DNA of 64,000 nt from Pseudomonas thermotolerans DSM 14292 (GCF_000364625.1 NZ_KB822602.1:124001-188000); one strand, 5' to 3'; numbered from the stretch's first letter, positions 11,438 to 20,758 are shown. Notes: generated from the letters alone by a model not told the origin. Numbers and translations are program-made.

Positions 11438-11671
11438 GTGGGGATTTTTGACTGGAAACACTGGCTGGTGCTGCTGCTGGTGGTGCTCGTGATCTTCGGC
11501 GGCAAGCGCCTGAAGACCCTGGGCACGGACCTCGGCGAGTCCATCAAGGGCTTCCGTCGCTCGATCCGCAGCGACGCCGACGAGGAGACGCCCGCCGTCG
11601 CCTCGCCATCGGCCATCGGCCACGAGGCCGACGGACGCCGCGAGCGTCCGGCCCCCATCGAGCCCGGCTAG
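11438..11671 (+). CDS. tatA: Stand-alone TatA/TatE-family subunit
   Basis: A GTG-started 77-residue protein with the TatA plan: short N-terminal transmembrane helix (HWLVLLLVVLVIFGG), the FG hinge, the amphipathic helix (KRLKTLGTDLGESIKGFRR) and an acidic, proline-rich tail. AAGAGG lies upstream. TatA forms the pore of the twin-arginine translocase in the inner membrane. No tatB or tatC is nearby, so it must work with a complex encoded elsewhere. Its place directly after pobA suggests co-transcription with aromatic catabolism genes, including the Tat-signal gene pchX. Confidence 0.88.
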   Translation: MGIFDWKHWLVLLLVVLVIFGGKRLKTLGTDLGESIKGFRRSIRSDADEETPAVASPSAIGHEADGRRERPAPIEPG

Positions 11672-11768
11672 CCGGACACCTGCTGCGGGCTCTGGTCCGC
11701 AGCCTCCTTTTCGGACGCGCCGGTTCGGTTCCGGAGCCGGTGCGCCTTCCCCGATTCCTCGTATCTTT

Positions 11769-11806
11769 GCCTCGCCCGACTGGCTTGCCGGGCGGGGCGA
11801 TTTTTT
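11769..11806 (+). terminator. Rho-independent terminator after tatA
   Basis: A GC-rich hairpin (GCCTCGCCCG near 11769-11778 with CGGGCGGGGC at 11789-11798) is followed by ATTTTTT on the plus strand. It lies about 100 bases after the tatA stop and before the convergent sdaA. Confidence 0.8.
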
Positions 11807-11871
11807 CTGGCTGCTTCGTCCGGCGGTGGAATTTTCCCGGCAAGCGGCCGTGCCACGGGCGGGTGCCGGCG

Positions 11872-13248
11872 TCAGCATTCGATGATGTTCACCGCCAGCC
11901 CGCCGCGGGCGGTTTCCTTGTACTTGCTCTTCATGTCCGCGCCAGTCTGGCGCATGGTGCGGATCACCTTGTCGAGGGAAACGAAGTGCTTGCCGTCGCC
12001 GCGCAGGGCCATGCGCGCGGCGTTGATGGCCTTCACCGAACCCATGGCGTTGCGCTCGATGCAGGGCACCTGGACCAGTCCGCCGACCGGGTCGCAGGTC
12101 AGCCCCAGATTGTGCTCCATGCCGATCTCCGCGGCGTTCTCCACCTGCTGCGGGCTGCCGCCGAGCACCTCGCAGAGCGCCCCGGCGGCCATGGAGCAGG
12201 CTACGCCGACCTCGCCCTGGCAGCCCACCTCGGCGCCGGATATGGAGGCGTTCTCCTTGTAGAGGATGCCGATGGCCGCGGCGGTGAGCAGGAAGCGCTC
12301 CACCCCCTCGGCGGTGGCTCCGGGGATGAAGCGCGTGTAGTAGTGCAGCAGCGCCGGGATGATGCCCGCCGCGCCGTTGGTCGGTGCGGTTACCACCCGG
12401 CCGCCGCTGGCGTTTTCCTCGTTGACCGCCAGGGCGTAGAGGTTGACCCAGTCCAGCACGCTCAGGCTGTCGCGCAGGTTGGCTTCCGGGTGCTCGCTGA
12501 GCTGGCGGTACAGCGCCGGAGCGCGGCGGCGCACCTTGAGCCCACCGGGCAAGACGCCTTCGGTATGGCAGCCGTTGTCCACGCACTCCTGCATCACCTG
12601 CCAGATGCGCTGCAGGCCGGCCGAGGTCTCGGTGTCCGGGCGCCAGGCCCGCTCGTTTTCTCGCATCAGCTGGCTGATCGACAGGCCGTGGCGGGCGCAC
12701 TGCTCGAGCAGCTCGCGGGCGCTGTGAAACGGGTAGGGCAGCTCGGTGCGATCCTCGACGATGCGGTCCAGGCCGGCGGCGCTGTCGTCCACCACGAAGC
12801 CGCCGCCCACCGAGTAGTACTCGCGGCTGCGCAATTGCAGGCCGGCGGCATCGAAGGCGCGGAAGATCATGCCGTTGGGGTGGTAGGGCAACGGCTTGCG
12901 GACGAAGGTCAGGTGTTCCTTTTCGCTGAAGGCGATGGGCTGGCGGCCGAGCAGACGCAACTGGCCGCTGACGTGGATCCGCTCCAGGCGTTCGGGGATG
13001 CTGCGGGTGTCCACTAGGTCCGGTTGCTCGCCCTCCAGGCCGAGCAGCACCGCCTTATCACTGCCGTGGCCCTTACCGGTGGCGCCCAGGGAACCGTACA
13101 ACTCCACCCGGACGGTTGCGGTGCGTTCCAGCAGGCCTTCGCGCAGCAGTCCTTCGGCGAAGCGCGCGGCGGCGCGCATTGGACCCACAGTGTGCGAGCT
13201 GGAGGGGCCGATGCCGATCTTGAACAGGTCGAAGACGCTGAGTGCCAT
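11872..13248 (-). CDS. sdaA: L-serine ammonia-lyase (4Fe-4S type)
   Basis: 458-residue single-chain bacterial L-serine dehydratase, which deaminates serine to pyruvate and ammonia in the cytoplasm. The N-terminal half starts with [19 protein letters not shown], typical of the beta domain. The C-terminal alpha domain has the cluster-binding cysteines in [12 protein letters not shown] and TCDP and the TAPTNGAAG substrate loop. The start is divergent from a glutamine-synthetase-like gene, 175 bases away. Pseudomonads often carry two paralogs; which one this is cannot be settled here. Confidence 0.95.
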   Translation of the reverse strand: MALSVFDLFKIGIGPSSSHTVGPMRAAARFAEGLLREGLLERTATVRVELYGSLGATGKGHGSDKAVLLGLEGEQPDLVDTRSIPERLERIHVSGQLRLLGRQPIAFSEKEHLTFVRKPLPYHPNGMIFRAFDAAGLQLRSREYYSVGGGFVVDDSAAGLDRIVEDRTELPYPFHSARELLEQCARHGLSISQLMRENERAWRPDTETSAGLQRIWQVMQECVDNGCHTEGVLPGGLKVRRRAPALYRQLSEHPEANLRDSLSVLDWVNLYALAVNEENASGGRVVTAPTNGAAGIIPALLHYYTRFIPGATAEGVERFLLTAAAIGILYKENASISGAEVGCQGEVGVACSMAAGALCEVLGGSPQQVENAAEIGMEHNLGLTCDPVGGLVQVPCIERNAMGSVKAINAARMALRGDGKHFVSLDKVIRTMRQTGADMKSKYKETARGGLAVNIIEC

Positions 13249-13423
13249 GGTGATCTCGTTCCGGTGGGGTTCCTGTTCAGCTTAGAACATGGCTTCCGGG
13301 CGATCCTAGAGGTCTCGCCGCCGGCTGCTTTTCCGCTTGAAATATTGAACGGCGGATGCGAATTTCCGCACATGGTCTTCCCATCTGGAGACCGCTTCCC
13401 TTCCTGGTCAGGATCAGATCTGC

Positions 13424-14767
13424 ATGAATAACAACAATCGTGGGTCGCTCGCCGAGCATCTGAGCGGAATCGACGAAATCGAATGTGTCACCCCCGACCT
13501 CAATGGCGTGCCGCGCGGCAAGGTGATGACCGCCGAGGGCTTCCTCTCCGGCCGCCGCCTGCAACTGGCCCGTGGCGTATTGCTGCAGTGCATCATGGGC
13601 GGCTATCCGCCTTCCAGCTACTACGGCAGTGACGACGGCGACCTGGCGCTGGTCGCCGACCCTGCGCAGGTGCATCGTCTGCCGTGGAGCGACAGCCCGC
13701 GCGCCCTGGCGATCTGCGATGCCCAGGAGCTGGACGGCCAGCCGTCCGGGCTGTCCACCCGCACGCTGCTCAGGCAGGTGATCGCCGCCTACGCCGAGCG
13801 CGGTCTGGCACCGGTGGTGGCCACCGAGCTGGAGTTCTTCGTGTTCGCCGCCCACACCGATCCGCAGCAGCCCTTCCTGCCCCCGAAGGGCCTGGACGGT
13901 CGCCGCGAGTTCGGTGGCTCGGCGTTCAGCGTGTCCTCCCACAACGGTCTGCGCCCATTCTTCGAGGACGTTTACCGCTGCATGGCGGCGCTGGGCCTGC
14001 CGCGCGACACCTTCATGCACGAGATGGGCGTCAGCCAGTTCGAAATCAACCTGGTGCACGGCGATCCGCTGCTGATCGCCGACCAGACCTTCCTGTTCAA
14101 GCACCTGCTCAAGGAAGTGGGGCTGCGCCACGGTCTGATGGTGGTGTGCATGGCCAAGCCGCTGGCCGGCATGCCGGGCAGTTCCATGCACATCCACCAG
14201 AGCGTGGTGGAGCAGGGCAGCGGCCGCAACATCTTCAACGACCAGGCGGGCAACCCCACGCCGGCCTTTCGCCACTTCATCGGCGGCCTGCAGGCGCTGC
14301 TGGCCGACTTCACCCTGCTGTTCGCCCCGCACGTGAACTCCTACCAGCGCCTCTGCCATCCCTACGCCTCGCCGAACAACGCCTGCTGGTCTCACGACAA
14401 CCGTGGCGCCGGCCTGCGCATCCCGCACAGCACGCCGGCCGCGCGGCGGGTGGAGAACCGCCTGCCGGGCGCCGACGCCAACCCCTACCTGGCCCTGGCC
14501 GCCAGTCTGGCCGCCGGCCTGCACGGGATCGACAAGGCGCTGGAGCCCAGCCCGCCGTTGCAGGGCGAATTCCAGGTGCCCGACGAGTTGACCCTGCCCT
14601 GTGCCATGCACACGGCCATCGAGCGTCTGAAGAAGAGCCAACAGGCGCGAGAATTGTTCGGCAGCGAGTTCATCAACGGCTACATTGCAACCAAGAGCCT
14701 GGAGCTAAGCAGCTTCCTCGATGAGATCACGCCCTGGGAGCGGCGGGTACTGGCCACCCAGGCCTGA
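13424..14767 (+). CDS. Glutamine-synthetase-family ligase (gamma-glutamylpolyamine synthetase type)
   Basis: 447 residues, shorter than GlnA and like the PuuA/PauA group that glutamylates polyamines or other amines. The beta-grasp N-terminus (DLNGVPRGKV) is followed by the ATP-grasp catalytic domain with ELEFFVF, the NPxxxAxK-less SSMHIHQSV histidine motif and the ENRLPGADANPYLA metal-binding segment. The GlnA adenylylation loop is not evident. The downstream MFS gene may supply the substrate; the amine used is unknown. The sdaA gene is divergent. Confidence 0.85.
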   Translation: MNNNNRGSLAEHLSGIDEIECVTPDLNGVPRGKVMTAEGFLSGRRLQLARGVLLQCIMGGYPPSSYYGSDDGDLALVADPAQVHRLPWSDSPRALAICDAQELDGQPSGLSTRTLLRQVIAAYAERGLAPVVATELEFFVFAAHTDPQQPFLPPKGLDGRREFGGSAFSVSSHNGLRPFFEDVYRCMAALGLPRDTFMHEMGVSQFEINLVHGDPLLIADQTFLFKHLLKEVGLRHGLMVVCMAKPLAGMPGSSMHIHQSVVEQGSGRNIFNDQAGNPTPAFRHFIGGLQALLADFTLLFAPHVNSYQRLCHPYASPNNACWSHDNRGAGLRIPHSTPAARRVENRLPGADANPYLALAASLAAGLHGIDKALEPSPPLQGEFQVPDELTLPCAMHTAIERLKKSQQARELFGSEFINGYIATKSLELSSFLDEITPWERRVLATQA

Positions 14768-14775
14768 GGCAGGCC

Positions 14776-14804
14776 GCCCGGTCCGTGCGTGCGGCGGACC
14801 GGGC
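14776..14804 (+). other. Hairpin between ligase and MFS genes
   Basis: GCCCGGTCCG (14776-14785) pairs perfectly with CGGACCGGGC (14795-14804), nine bases after the ligase stop. It lacks a T run. It may partly separate the two genes transcriptionally. Confidence 0.5.
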
Positions 14805-14893
14805 CCGGTTCGGCGTTTCCTCCATCCCCTGCTGGCACGGAAACATTCGGCACGTCATCCACTCACCCAAGTCAAGGAGCCCCCGGCAGGCAC

Positions 14894-16195
14894 ATGAGAG
14901 GTATCTGGAAGTCCTTCAGGGCGTTGTATTTCGCCACCTTGCTGATGCTGGTCGGTTCCGGCCTGCTCAGTACCTACCTGGCCCTGCGCCTGGCTGACCG
15001 CGTCGACGGTCTGTGGGTCGGCGCATTGATGGCCGCCTACTACTTCGGTCTGGTGCTCGGCGCCAAGATCGGCCATCGACTGATCGCACGAGTCGGCCAC
15101 ATCCGCGCCTACGTGGCCTGTGCCGGGATGGTCACCGCGGCGGTGCTCGGCCACGGGCTGATCGAGCTGATCCCCGCCTGGCTGATCCTGCGCGCGCTGG
15201 TCGGCCTGGGCATGATGTGCCAGTACATGGTGATCGAGAGCTGGCTTAACGAGCAGGCCGACGTCAGCCAGCGCGGCCAGGTGTTCTCCGGCTACATGAT
15301 CGCCTCCTATCTGGGGCTGGTGCTCGGCCAACTGGCGCTGATGCTGCACCCAGGGCTCGGTCCGGAGCTGCTGATGGTGGTGGCGCTGTGCTTCGCCCTC
15401 TGCCTGGTGCCGGTGGCACTGACCCGCAAGGTGCACCCGGCACCATTGCGGCCGGCGCCACTGGAGCCGCTGTTCTTCATCAAGCGGGTGCCGCAGTCGC
15501 TGACCACTGTGCTGGTTTCCGGACTGGTGATCGGTTCCTTCTACGGTCTGGCGCCGCTGTACGCCGCGCGGCAGGGGATGGGCACCGAGCAGATCGGTCT
15601 GTTCATGGGCAGCTGCATCCTCGCAGGTTTGCTGGTGCAGTGGCCGCTGGGCTGGCTATCCGATCGCTATAACCGCTCGGTGCTGATCCGCAGCTGCGCC
15701 GTGCTGCTGGCGCTGGCCGCCCTGCCGTTGGCGGTGCTGCCCAAGGTTGGCCTGCCGCTGCTGTTTAGCGTCGGTTTCGCGGTCTGCCTGCTGCAGTTCA
15801 GCCTCTATCCGCTGGCGGTAGCCTTCTCCAACGACCATGTCGAGAGCGAGCGGCGGGTCTCGCTGAGTGCCATGCTGCTGGTCACCTTCGGGGTCGGTGC
15901 CTGCGCCGGTCCGCTGCTGGCCGGGGTGCTGATGCGTAGCCTGGGCGCCAACATGTTCTACGCCTTCGAGGTGTTCTGCGCGCTGATCCTGATCTGGAGG
16001 GTGCGGCCGAAGGAGGTCACCAACCTGCACCAGGTGGAGGACGCGCCGCTGCAGCACGTGGCGGTGCCGGACAGCATGACCAGCTCGCCGCTGGTGGCGG
16101 CCCTCGACCCGCGGGTCGATGAGAAGGTGGCCAAGGAGCAGATGCGGACCGAAGACGCCCCGCCGGAGACGGGGCCGGCGTCGCCCAACGTCTGA
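14894..16195 (+). CDS. MFS transporter, YcaD-like
   Basis: 433 residues with about twelve hydrophobic helices and the MFS loop motif in GWLSDRYNRSVLIR between the sixth and eighth helices. The sequence resembles the YcaD group of sugar/amine-type MFS carriers in proteobacteria, whose substrates are unknown. The last 60 residues form a hydrophilic cytoplasmic tail. An AAGGAG lies about 14 bases before the chosen ATG. It follows the glutamine-synthetase-like gene on the same strand and converges on flgZ. Confidence 0.8.
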   Translation: MRGIWKSFRALYFATLLMLVGSGLLSTYLALRLADRVDGLWVGALMAAYYFGLVLGAKIGHRLIARVGHIRAYVACAGMVTAAVLGHGLIELIPAWLILRALVGLGMMCQYMVIESWLNEQADVSQRGQVFSGYMIASYLGLVLGQLALMLHPGLGPELLMVVALCFALCLVPVALTRKVHPAPLRPAPLEPLFFIKRVPQSLTTVLVSGLVIGSFYGLAPLYAARQGMGTEQIGLFMGSCILAGLLVQWPLGWLSDRYNRSVLIRSCAVLLALAALPLAVLPKVGLPLLFSVGFAVCLLQFSLYPLAVAFSNDHVESERRVSLSAMLLVTFGVGACAGPLLAGVLMRSLGANMFYAFEVFCALILIWRVRPKEVTNLHQVEDAPLQHVAVPDSMTSSPLVAALDPRVDEKVAKEQMRTEDAPPETGPASPNV

Positions 16196-16216
16196 CGGCA
16201 GGCCGCGCCGCGCGGT

Positions 16217-16954
16217 TCAGAGGTCGTCGCGGCGCACCTCGCGCTGCAGTTGATGGACGAAGCGCTCGACCTGGCGCTGCTCCATGCCGCCGATGCGGTG
16301 GAAGCGCAGGCCGGCGAAGCTCAGGTCCAACTTGTCCTCGTACTGCAGGTGGCGCAGTTCCACCTGGCAGGTGAGAGTGCCGAAGGGAAGCTGCACGGTC
16401 AGTCGTTCGTAGATCTGGCCGGGCTGCAGCTGCTTGCTCTGGTCGCCGGCGATGCGCACCTTGCAGCCGGTGGCGGAGATATCCAGCATCTGCCCCTCGA
16501 GCGGCTTGACCAGTTTGTCCCCGGCCAGCTCGATGTCCACCAGTTGGGTCTGCTTGAGCGGCGCGCGGTAGGCATTGCGGCGCTGATGGTAGATCACTTC
16601 GCTCGGTAGGCGGGTCCAGTAGCAGGGATGGCCGTCCAGCTCGCCCTTCTGCACCGGGCCCCGGCATTCCCAGGTGATGCGGATACCCTCGTGATAGCCC
16701 TCCACCCTGAAGCTTTCGCCGTTGGCCAGGTAGCGCTCGCCATCGTTGGGGATCAGTTCGTCGAAGGCCAGGTAGCTCCGTTCGCGGTTGAGTTCGATGA
16801 GGTAGCTCTGGAAACGCTGGCTGCGCCCTTCGAAGGCGATTACCAGCGGATCGTGGTGCTGTTGCAGCAGGCGCAGATTGGCGTAGATCTCCAGGGGCGC
16901 CGTCAGGGTCTTCGGGGGTTGCGGGCCATTATCCGCGTGGAACGGGTTGGACAC
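16217..16954 (-). CDS. flgZ: FlgZ/YcgR-type c-di-GMP-binding flagellar brake protein
   Basis: YcgR-like protein of about 245 residues that links c-di-GMP to flagellar motor function. An N-terminal YcgR domain precedes a C-terminal PilZ domain with the RxxxR motif in QRRNAYRAP and the DxSxxG motif in DISATG, both needed to bind c-di-GMP. I took the GTG at 16954, which follows GGAGATGACT and gives the family N-terminus SNPFHADNGPQPP. An ATG at 16993 would add 13 residues but has no ribosome site. Its place next to flgN and flgM is the usual one in Pseudomonas. Confidence 0.88.
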   Translation of the reverse strand: MSNPFHADNGPQPPKTLTAPLEIYANLRLLQQHHDPLVIAFEGRSQRFQSYLIELNRERSYLAFDELIPNDGERYLANGESFRVEGYHEGIRITWECRGPVQKGELDGHPCYWTRLPSEVIYHQRRNAYRAPLKQTQLVDIELAGDKLVKPLEGQMLDISATGCKVRIAGDQSKQLQPGQIYERLTVQLPFGTLTCQVELRHLQYEDKLDLSFAGLRFHRIGGMEQRQVERFVHQLQREVRRDDL

Positions 16955-17050
16955 GGTCCAGTCATCTCCGGGCTGGAATTGCAGAGGCCGCATAATAGCA
17001 GTAAGCCATTATGTGGCGCTCGTCTTGCAGGGCTGGCTTGACGAGCGGTG

Positions 17051-17518
17051 TCAGGCCTGGCTGAGCGGGCGCTGCAGCGTGGTTCTGGCGGTGCCGCCCC
17101 GGCTGTCGTAGAGGGTCGGCGTATCCCCGCCGCGGAGGATGCCCAGCACGCTGCGTACCGAGGCCTGGCCGGTGCGCACGATGCGCCCGTTGCGCAGGTT
17201 GGCGGCTTGGCACTGCTCCAGCAGGGCGGCGAGTTCGTCGCCGCGGGCGAGCAGTTCGGCCCCTTGAGCGGAACGTGCGGCGAGGGCCTCGAGGCCGGCG
17301 CGGTCGGCGCTGAGCTGCAGTTCCTGCATGATGCGACTGCGCTGCTGGCCATGCTCGCTGAGTAGAGCCAGCAGCGGCTGCTTCTCGCCGAGCAGCACTT
17401 CCAGGCGCGGCAGGTCGCGCGCGCCGAGTGCCTGGTACTCGGCCTCGATCAGTTCCAGCAGGCGCCGGGCGGCGGCGATGTCCTCGTTGAACAGTTGCAG
17501 CAGGGTAAGGTCATGCAT
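17051..17518 (-). CDS. flgN: Flagellar chaperone FlgN
   Basis: 155-residue, largely helical protein. FlgN is the cytoplasmic export chaperone for the hook-filament junction proteins FlgK and FlgL. The long amphipathic helices (about residues 1-110), the GLEAL segment, and position after flgM support the call. It is likely co-transcribed with flgM from the FliA promoter at 17969-17995. Confidence 0.88.
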   Translation of the reverse strand: MHDLTLLQLFNEDIAAARRLLELIEAEYQALGARDLPRLEVLLGEKQPLLALLSEHGQQRSRIMQELQLSADRAGLEALAARSAQGAELLARGDELAALLEQCQAANLRNGRIVRTGQASVRSVLGILRGGDTPTLYDSRGGTARTTLQRPLSQA

Positions 17519-17587
17519 GGTTGGCTCTGAGCGGTCTGCGGGCCGCCTGCGGCCCGGGCGTCCAACGTCCTCGGCGCACCCTGGGGG

Positions 17588-17929
17588 TTAGCGCTGGGAT
17601 TCGAAGTCGAGCAGTTTCTTGGCGACGCGCTGGCTGTCGACCTGGTAGCTGCCGTCGGCGATCGCCTGTTTGAGGCGTTCGACGCGAGCCTTGTCGACGA
17701 TCGGCTGGTCGTTCAGCTTCTCGGTGATCTGCTGCAACTGCTGAGCTTCCTGGCTGAGTTGCACGGATTCGCCGGCCTGCCGGGTGGTCGCCTGTTCCGC
17801 GGCCGCCTGGGGCGAGGTGGACTGCAGGGTGCCGACGCCTTCGCCACGCTGCCCGGACTGGGTACCGGTGGTACGCCCAGCAGTGCCGGGAGTGGCGGCG
17901 TTGTTGGGGCGGTTGAAGTCGATGACCAT
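17588..17929 (-). CDS. flgM: Anti-sigma-28 factor FlgM
   Basis: 113-residue FlgM, which holds FliA (sigma-28) inactive until it is exported through the finished hook-basal body. The C-terminal part has the family signature [21 protein letters not shown] and the closing AKKLLDFE; the N-terminal half is disordered, rich in Ala, Gly and Thr. It starts MVIDFNRP. A sigma-28 promoter lies just upstream, giving the expected feedback on its own gene. Confidence 0.95.
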   Translation of the reverse strand: MVIDFNRPNNAATPGTAGRTTGTQSGQRGEGVGTLQSTSPQAAAEQATTRQAGESVQLSQEAQQLQQITEKLNDQPIVDKARVERLKQAIADGSYQVDSQRVAKKLLDFESQR

Positions 17930-17968
17930 GGTGCGGAAACCTCTGACGGTGTTGGACGCTTGCCTGCT

Positions 17969-17995
17969 GTTTCGGCCGAACCTGAGAGAACTTTA
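17969..17995 (-). promoter_or_regulatory. FliA (sigma-28) promoter of flgMN
   Basis: The minus strand reads TAAAGTTC, an 11-base spacer, then GCCGAAAC. This matches the sigma-28 consensus (TAAAGTTT-N11-GCCGATAA) in 13 of 16 defined positions. It would give a leader of about 30 bases before flgM. Confidence 0.85.
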
Positions 17996-18116
17996 GGGGA
18001 AAAGCGAGTATTCCGTCACAAAATCGGTCGGCCGGTCTCCAAGGGTGGCCGGGGCAATCGCTTCGCCGGGGGATTTTAGGGGCATTCCCGCGGCGAAGGC
18101 CACCGTCGCGCCGTGG

Positions 18117-18878
18117 CTAGAGGTCCACTTCCACCAGGCCCGGGCCGGCGACTCGCGCCTTGATGATCCGCTGCGAGCTGAGGTTGCGCACGCGCACCTG
18201 CTGGCCCTCGGCGCCATCGCCCAGGGCTTCGCCGTTCATGTGCACGCTGACCTTACCGCTGTTCGCGCTGATCAGCACCTGGTCGCCCTTACGGACCACT
18301 CGCGAGCTCTGCAGATGGGTGGGGGTCAGCACCTGGTCGGCCAGCAGCGGGCGGGTCACCGTCTTGCCGGCGGCCTGTTCCGGGGCGGTGAGGAAGCCCT
18401 GGCCGAGCAGGCCGACGTCGCGTTCCAGCAGGGTCAGGTCCTGCATGCCGACCACCTCGCCGCGCTTCAGCGGTCGAACGGTCACCAGTACGTCGCGGAA
18501 CAGCCTGACCTGGGCGGGCACGAACACCGTCCAGGGAGAGCTGCCGTCGCAGCGGACTCGCACCGTGACGCGGCCGATGGGCGTGGCGGGGCTTTCCAGG
18601 GAGGCCGTCAAATCGCTGTCGCATTCGGCCAGTCGCAGGCGTGGGTCCAGGCGGTTGACCTCGACCTCGTAGCGGCCCTCGATGCCGCTGCGCTGCAAAT
18701 AATCTTCGACGGTAAACTCAAGAAATCCCTGCGCTGTGCCGATTAGTATTTCCGGAGAGGTCGTCGTGGCGCCGCTCGCCGGACCATGGCCCAGCCAGCC
18801 CAGCGCCGCGACAATGGCCAAGCAGAAGGAGCGGCATGGCGCCGGCGTGCGTCGGAAATGTGTCGTCATCTGTTTCAT
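18117..18878 (-). CDS. flgA: Flagellar P-ring assembly protein FlgA
   Basis: Periplasmic chaperone for P-ring assembly, up to 253 residues. A signal peptide (SFCLAIVAALGWLGHG, cleavage near ASG-ATT) is followed by the SAF/FlgA domain with RPLKRGEVV and the C-terminal RVRNLSSQRIIKARVAGPG signature. The start is uncertain: the predicted RpoN start point lies only about two bases before the ATG at 18878, so the ATG at 18869 is also possible. Neither has a clear ribosome site. It is divergent from cheV. Confidence 0.92.
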   Translation of the reverse strand: MKQMTTHFRRTPAPCRSFCLAIVAALGWLGHGPASGATTTSPEILIGTAQGFLEFTVEDYLQRSGIEGRYEVEVNRLDPRLRLAECDSDLTASLESPATPIGRVTVRVRCDGSSPWTVFVPAQVRLFRDVLVTVRPLKRGEVVGMQDLTLLERDVGLLGQGFLTAPEQAAGKTVTRPLLADQVLTPTHLQSSRVVRKGDQVLISANSGKVSVHMNGEALGDGAEGQQVRVRNLSSQRIIKARVAGPGLVEVDL

Positions 18879-18890
18879 GTGGTGTTGATT

Positions 18891-18906
18891 AGCAAGGCCC
18901 GTGCCG
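18891..18906 (-). promoter_or_regulatory. Sigma-54 promoter of flgA
   Basis: The minus strand reads CGGCACGGGCCTTGCT: GG and GC separated by ten bases, with CGGCAC and TTGCT elements. In P. aeruginosa flgA is in the FleQ/RpoN class of flagellar genes, which agrees. The site lies very close to the annotated start. Confidence 0.8.
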
Positions 18907-18943
18907 CTCTGGGACGGTGTCAACGAACAAGGAGACCAGCGGC

Positions 18944-19876
18944 ATGGCCGGTGTGATGGATTCGGTAAACCAGCGGACGCAACTGGTCGGGCAGAACCGG
19001 CTCGAGCTGCTGCTGTTCCGTCTGGATGGCCGTCAGCTGTACGGCATCAACGTGTTCAAGGTGAAGGAGGTGCTGCAGTGCCCCCGGCTCACCGTGATGC
19101 CCAAGGCCAGCCCGGTGGTGCGCGGCGTGGCGAACATCCGCGGCGGCACCATCCCGATCCTCGATCTGTCGCTGGCCACCGGCCGGCGCAGCCTGGACAG
19201 CCTGGAGAACAGCTTCGTCATCATCACCGAGTACAACACCAAGGTGCAGGGCTTCCTGGTGCGTTCGGTGGAGCGCATCGTCAACATGAACTGGGAAGAG
19301 ATCCTGCCGCCGCCGAAGGGCACCGGCCGCGAGCATTACCTCACCGCGGTCACCCGGCTCGACCAGGAGCTGGTGGAGATCATCGATGTGGAGAAGATCC
19401 TCGCCGAGGTGGCGCCCACGTCCGAGGTGGTGTCCGACGGGGTGATCGACGCCGAGACCCAGCAGAAGGCGGGCAGCAAGCACGTGCTGATCGTCGACGA
19501 CTCCTCGGTGGCGCGCAAGCAATTGATCCGCTGCCTGCAGTCGGTGGGCGTCGAGGTCACCGCGCTGAACGACGGCCGGCAGGCGCTGGACTACCTGCGC
19601 GGCCTGGTCGAGTCCGGGCGCAAGCCGGAGGAGGAGTTCCTGATGCTGATCTCCGACATCGAGATGCCGGAGATGGACGGTTACACCCTGACTGCCGAGA
19701 TCCGTCATGATCCGCGCATGCAGAACCTGCACATCCTCCTGCATACTTCGCTTTCCGGGGTGTTCAACCAGGCGATGGTAAAGAAGGTCGGCGCGGACGA
19801 TTTCCTCGCCAAGTTCCGTCCGGACGAACTGGCGGCCCGGGTGGTGGAGCGCATCAAAGTGACGGACGGCGCCTGA
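18944..19876 (+). CDS. cheV: Chemotaxis coupling protein CheV
   Basis: 310 residues: an N-terminal CheW-like domain (about 15-165) that couples receptors to CheA, then a CheY-like receiver domain (about 185-310) with the acidic pocket in VLIVDDSS, the phosphorylated aspartate in LMLISDIEMPEMDG and the lysine near LAKFRPDE. The start follows AAGGAGACC by seven bases. It is divergent from flgA and likely co-transcribed with cheR, 25 bases downstream. Confidence 0.96.
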   Translation: MAGVMDSVNQRTQLVGQNRLELLLFRLDGRQLYGINVFKVKEVLQCPRLTVMPKASPVVRGVANIRGGTIPILDLSLATGRRSLDSLENSFVIITEYNTKVQGFLVRSVERIVNMNWEEILPPPKGTGREHYLTAVTRLDQELVEIIDVEKILAEVAPTSEVVSDGVIDAETQQKAGSKHVLIVDDSSVARKQLIRCLQSVGVEVTALNDGRQALDYLRGLVESGRKPEEEFLMLISDIEMPEMDGYTLTAEIRHDPRMQNLHILLHTSLSGVFNQAMVKKVGADDFLAKFRPDELAARVVERIKVTDGA

Positions 19877-19901
19877 GCGTCATCTCTTGGCAGCAGTATC
19901 C

Positions 19902-20750
19902 ATGACAGCAGAGGCGGCCTTAGTGTCTTCGGGTGATTTGGGTTTCGAACAGTTCCGGGCATTCCTGGAGAAGGCCTGCGGTATCCTGCTGGGCAGCAAC
20001 AAGCAGTATCTGGTCGCCAGTCGACTCAACAAGCTGATGGAGCAGAACGGCATCAGGAGCCTCGGCGAGCTGGTGCAGCGCCTGGAAGCCGCGCCGCGCA
20101 GCCTGCTGCGCGAGCAGGTGGTGGACGCCATGACCACCAACGAAACCCTGTGGTTTCGCGACAACTACCCCTTCGAGGTGCTGAAGTCCAAGGTGCTCCC
20201 GGAGCTGCTGCGGGAAACTCCCAACCAGCGCCTGCGCATCTGGTCGGCGGCGGCCTCGTCCGGCCAGGAACCCTATTCCATCGCCATGGCCATCGACGAG
20301 TTCGAGCGCAGCAACCCGGGCATGCTCCGCGGCGGCGTGCAGATCATCGCGACCGAGCTGTCCGGCACCATGCTGCAGGCCTGCCGCAAGGCCGAGTACG
20401 ACAGCCTGGCGATCGGTCGCGGACTGTCGACGGAGCGCCTGCATCGCTACTTCGACAACAAGGCGCCAGGGCGCTGGGTGGTCAAGCCGGCGATCCGCAG
20501 CCGCGTGGAGTTCCGTGCGCTCAACCTGCTGGATAGCTACGCCGCGCTGGGCCGCTTCGACATCGTGTTCTGCCGCAACGTGCTGATCTACTTCTCCGCC
20601 GAGGTGAAGCGCGACATCCTGCTGCGCATCCACGCCACCCTGCGTCCGGGCGGCTACCTGTTCCTCGGTGCCTCCGAGGCCCTGAACGGCCTGCCGGACC
20701 ACTACCAGATGATTCAGTGCAACCCTGGGATCATCTACAAGGCGAAGTGA
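19902..20750 (+). CDS. cheR: Chemotaxis protein methyltransferase CheR
   Basis: 282-residue S-adenosylmethionine-dependent enzyme that methylates glutamates of chemoreceptors. The N-terminal helical domain (to about residue 75) is followed by the methyltransferase fold with MTTNETLWFRD, IWSAAASSGQEPYSIAM (SAM site) and the FDIVFCRNVLIYF motif. There is no C-terminal extension such as a TPR. An upstream TTG would add five residues, but the ATG at 19902 is the regular start. Confidence 0.96.
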   Translation: MTAEAALVSSGDLGFEQFRAFLEKACGILLGSNKQYLVASRLNKLMEQNGIRSLGELVQRLEAAPRSLLREQVVDAMTTNETLWFRDNYPFEVLKSKVLPELLRETPNQRLRIWSAAASSGQEPYSIAMAIDEFERSNPGMLRGGVQIIATELSGTMLQACRKAEYDSLAIGRGLSTERLHRYFDNKAPGRWVVKPAIRSRVEFRALNLLDSYAALGRFDIVFCRNVLIYFSAEVKRDILLRIHATLRPGGYLFLGASEALNGLPDHYQMIQCNPGIIYKAK

Positions 20751-20758
20751 GCTTCGCC
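20741..20758 (+). terminator. Hairpin at the end of cheVR
   Basis: GGCGAAG (20741-20747) and CTTCGCC (20752-20758) enclose TGAG and overlap the cheR stop. It is followed by TTCCTGCCTT, a poor T tract, so termination is likely weak. Confidence 0.4.
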
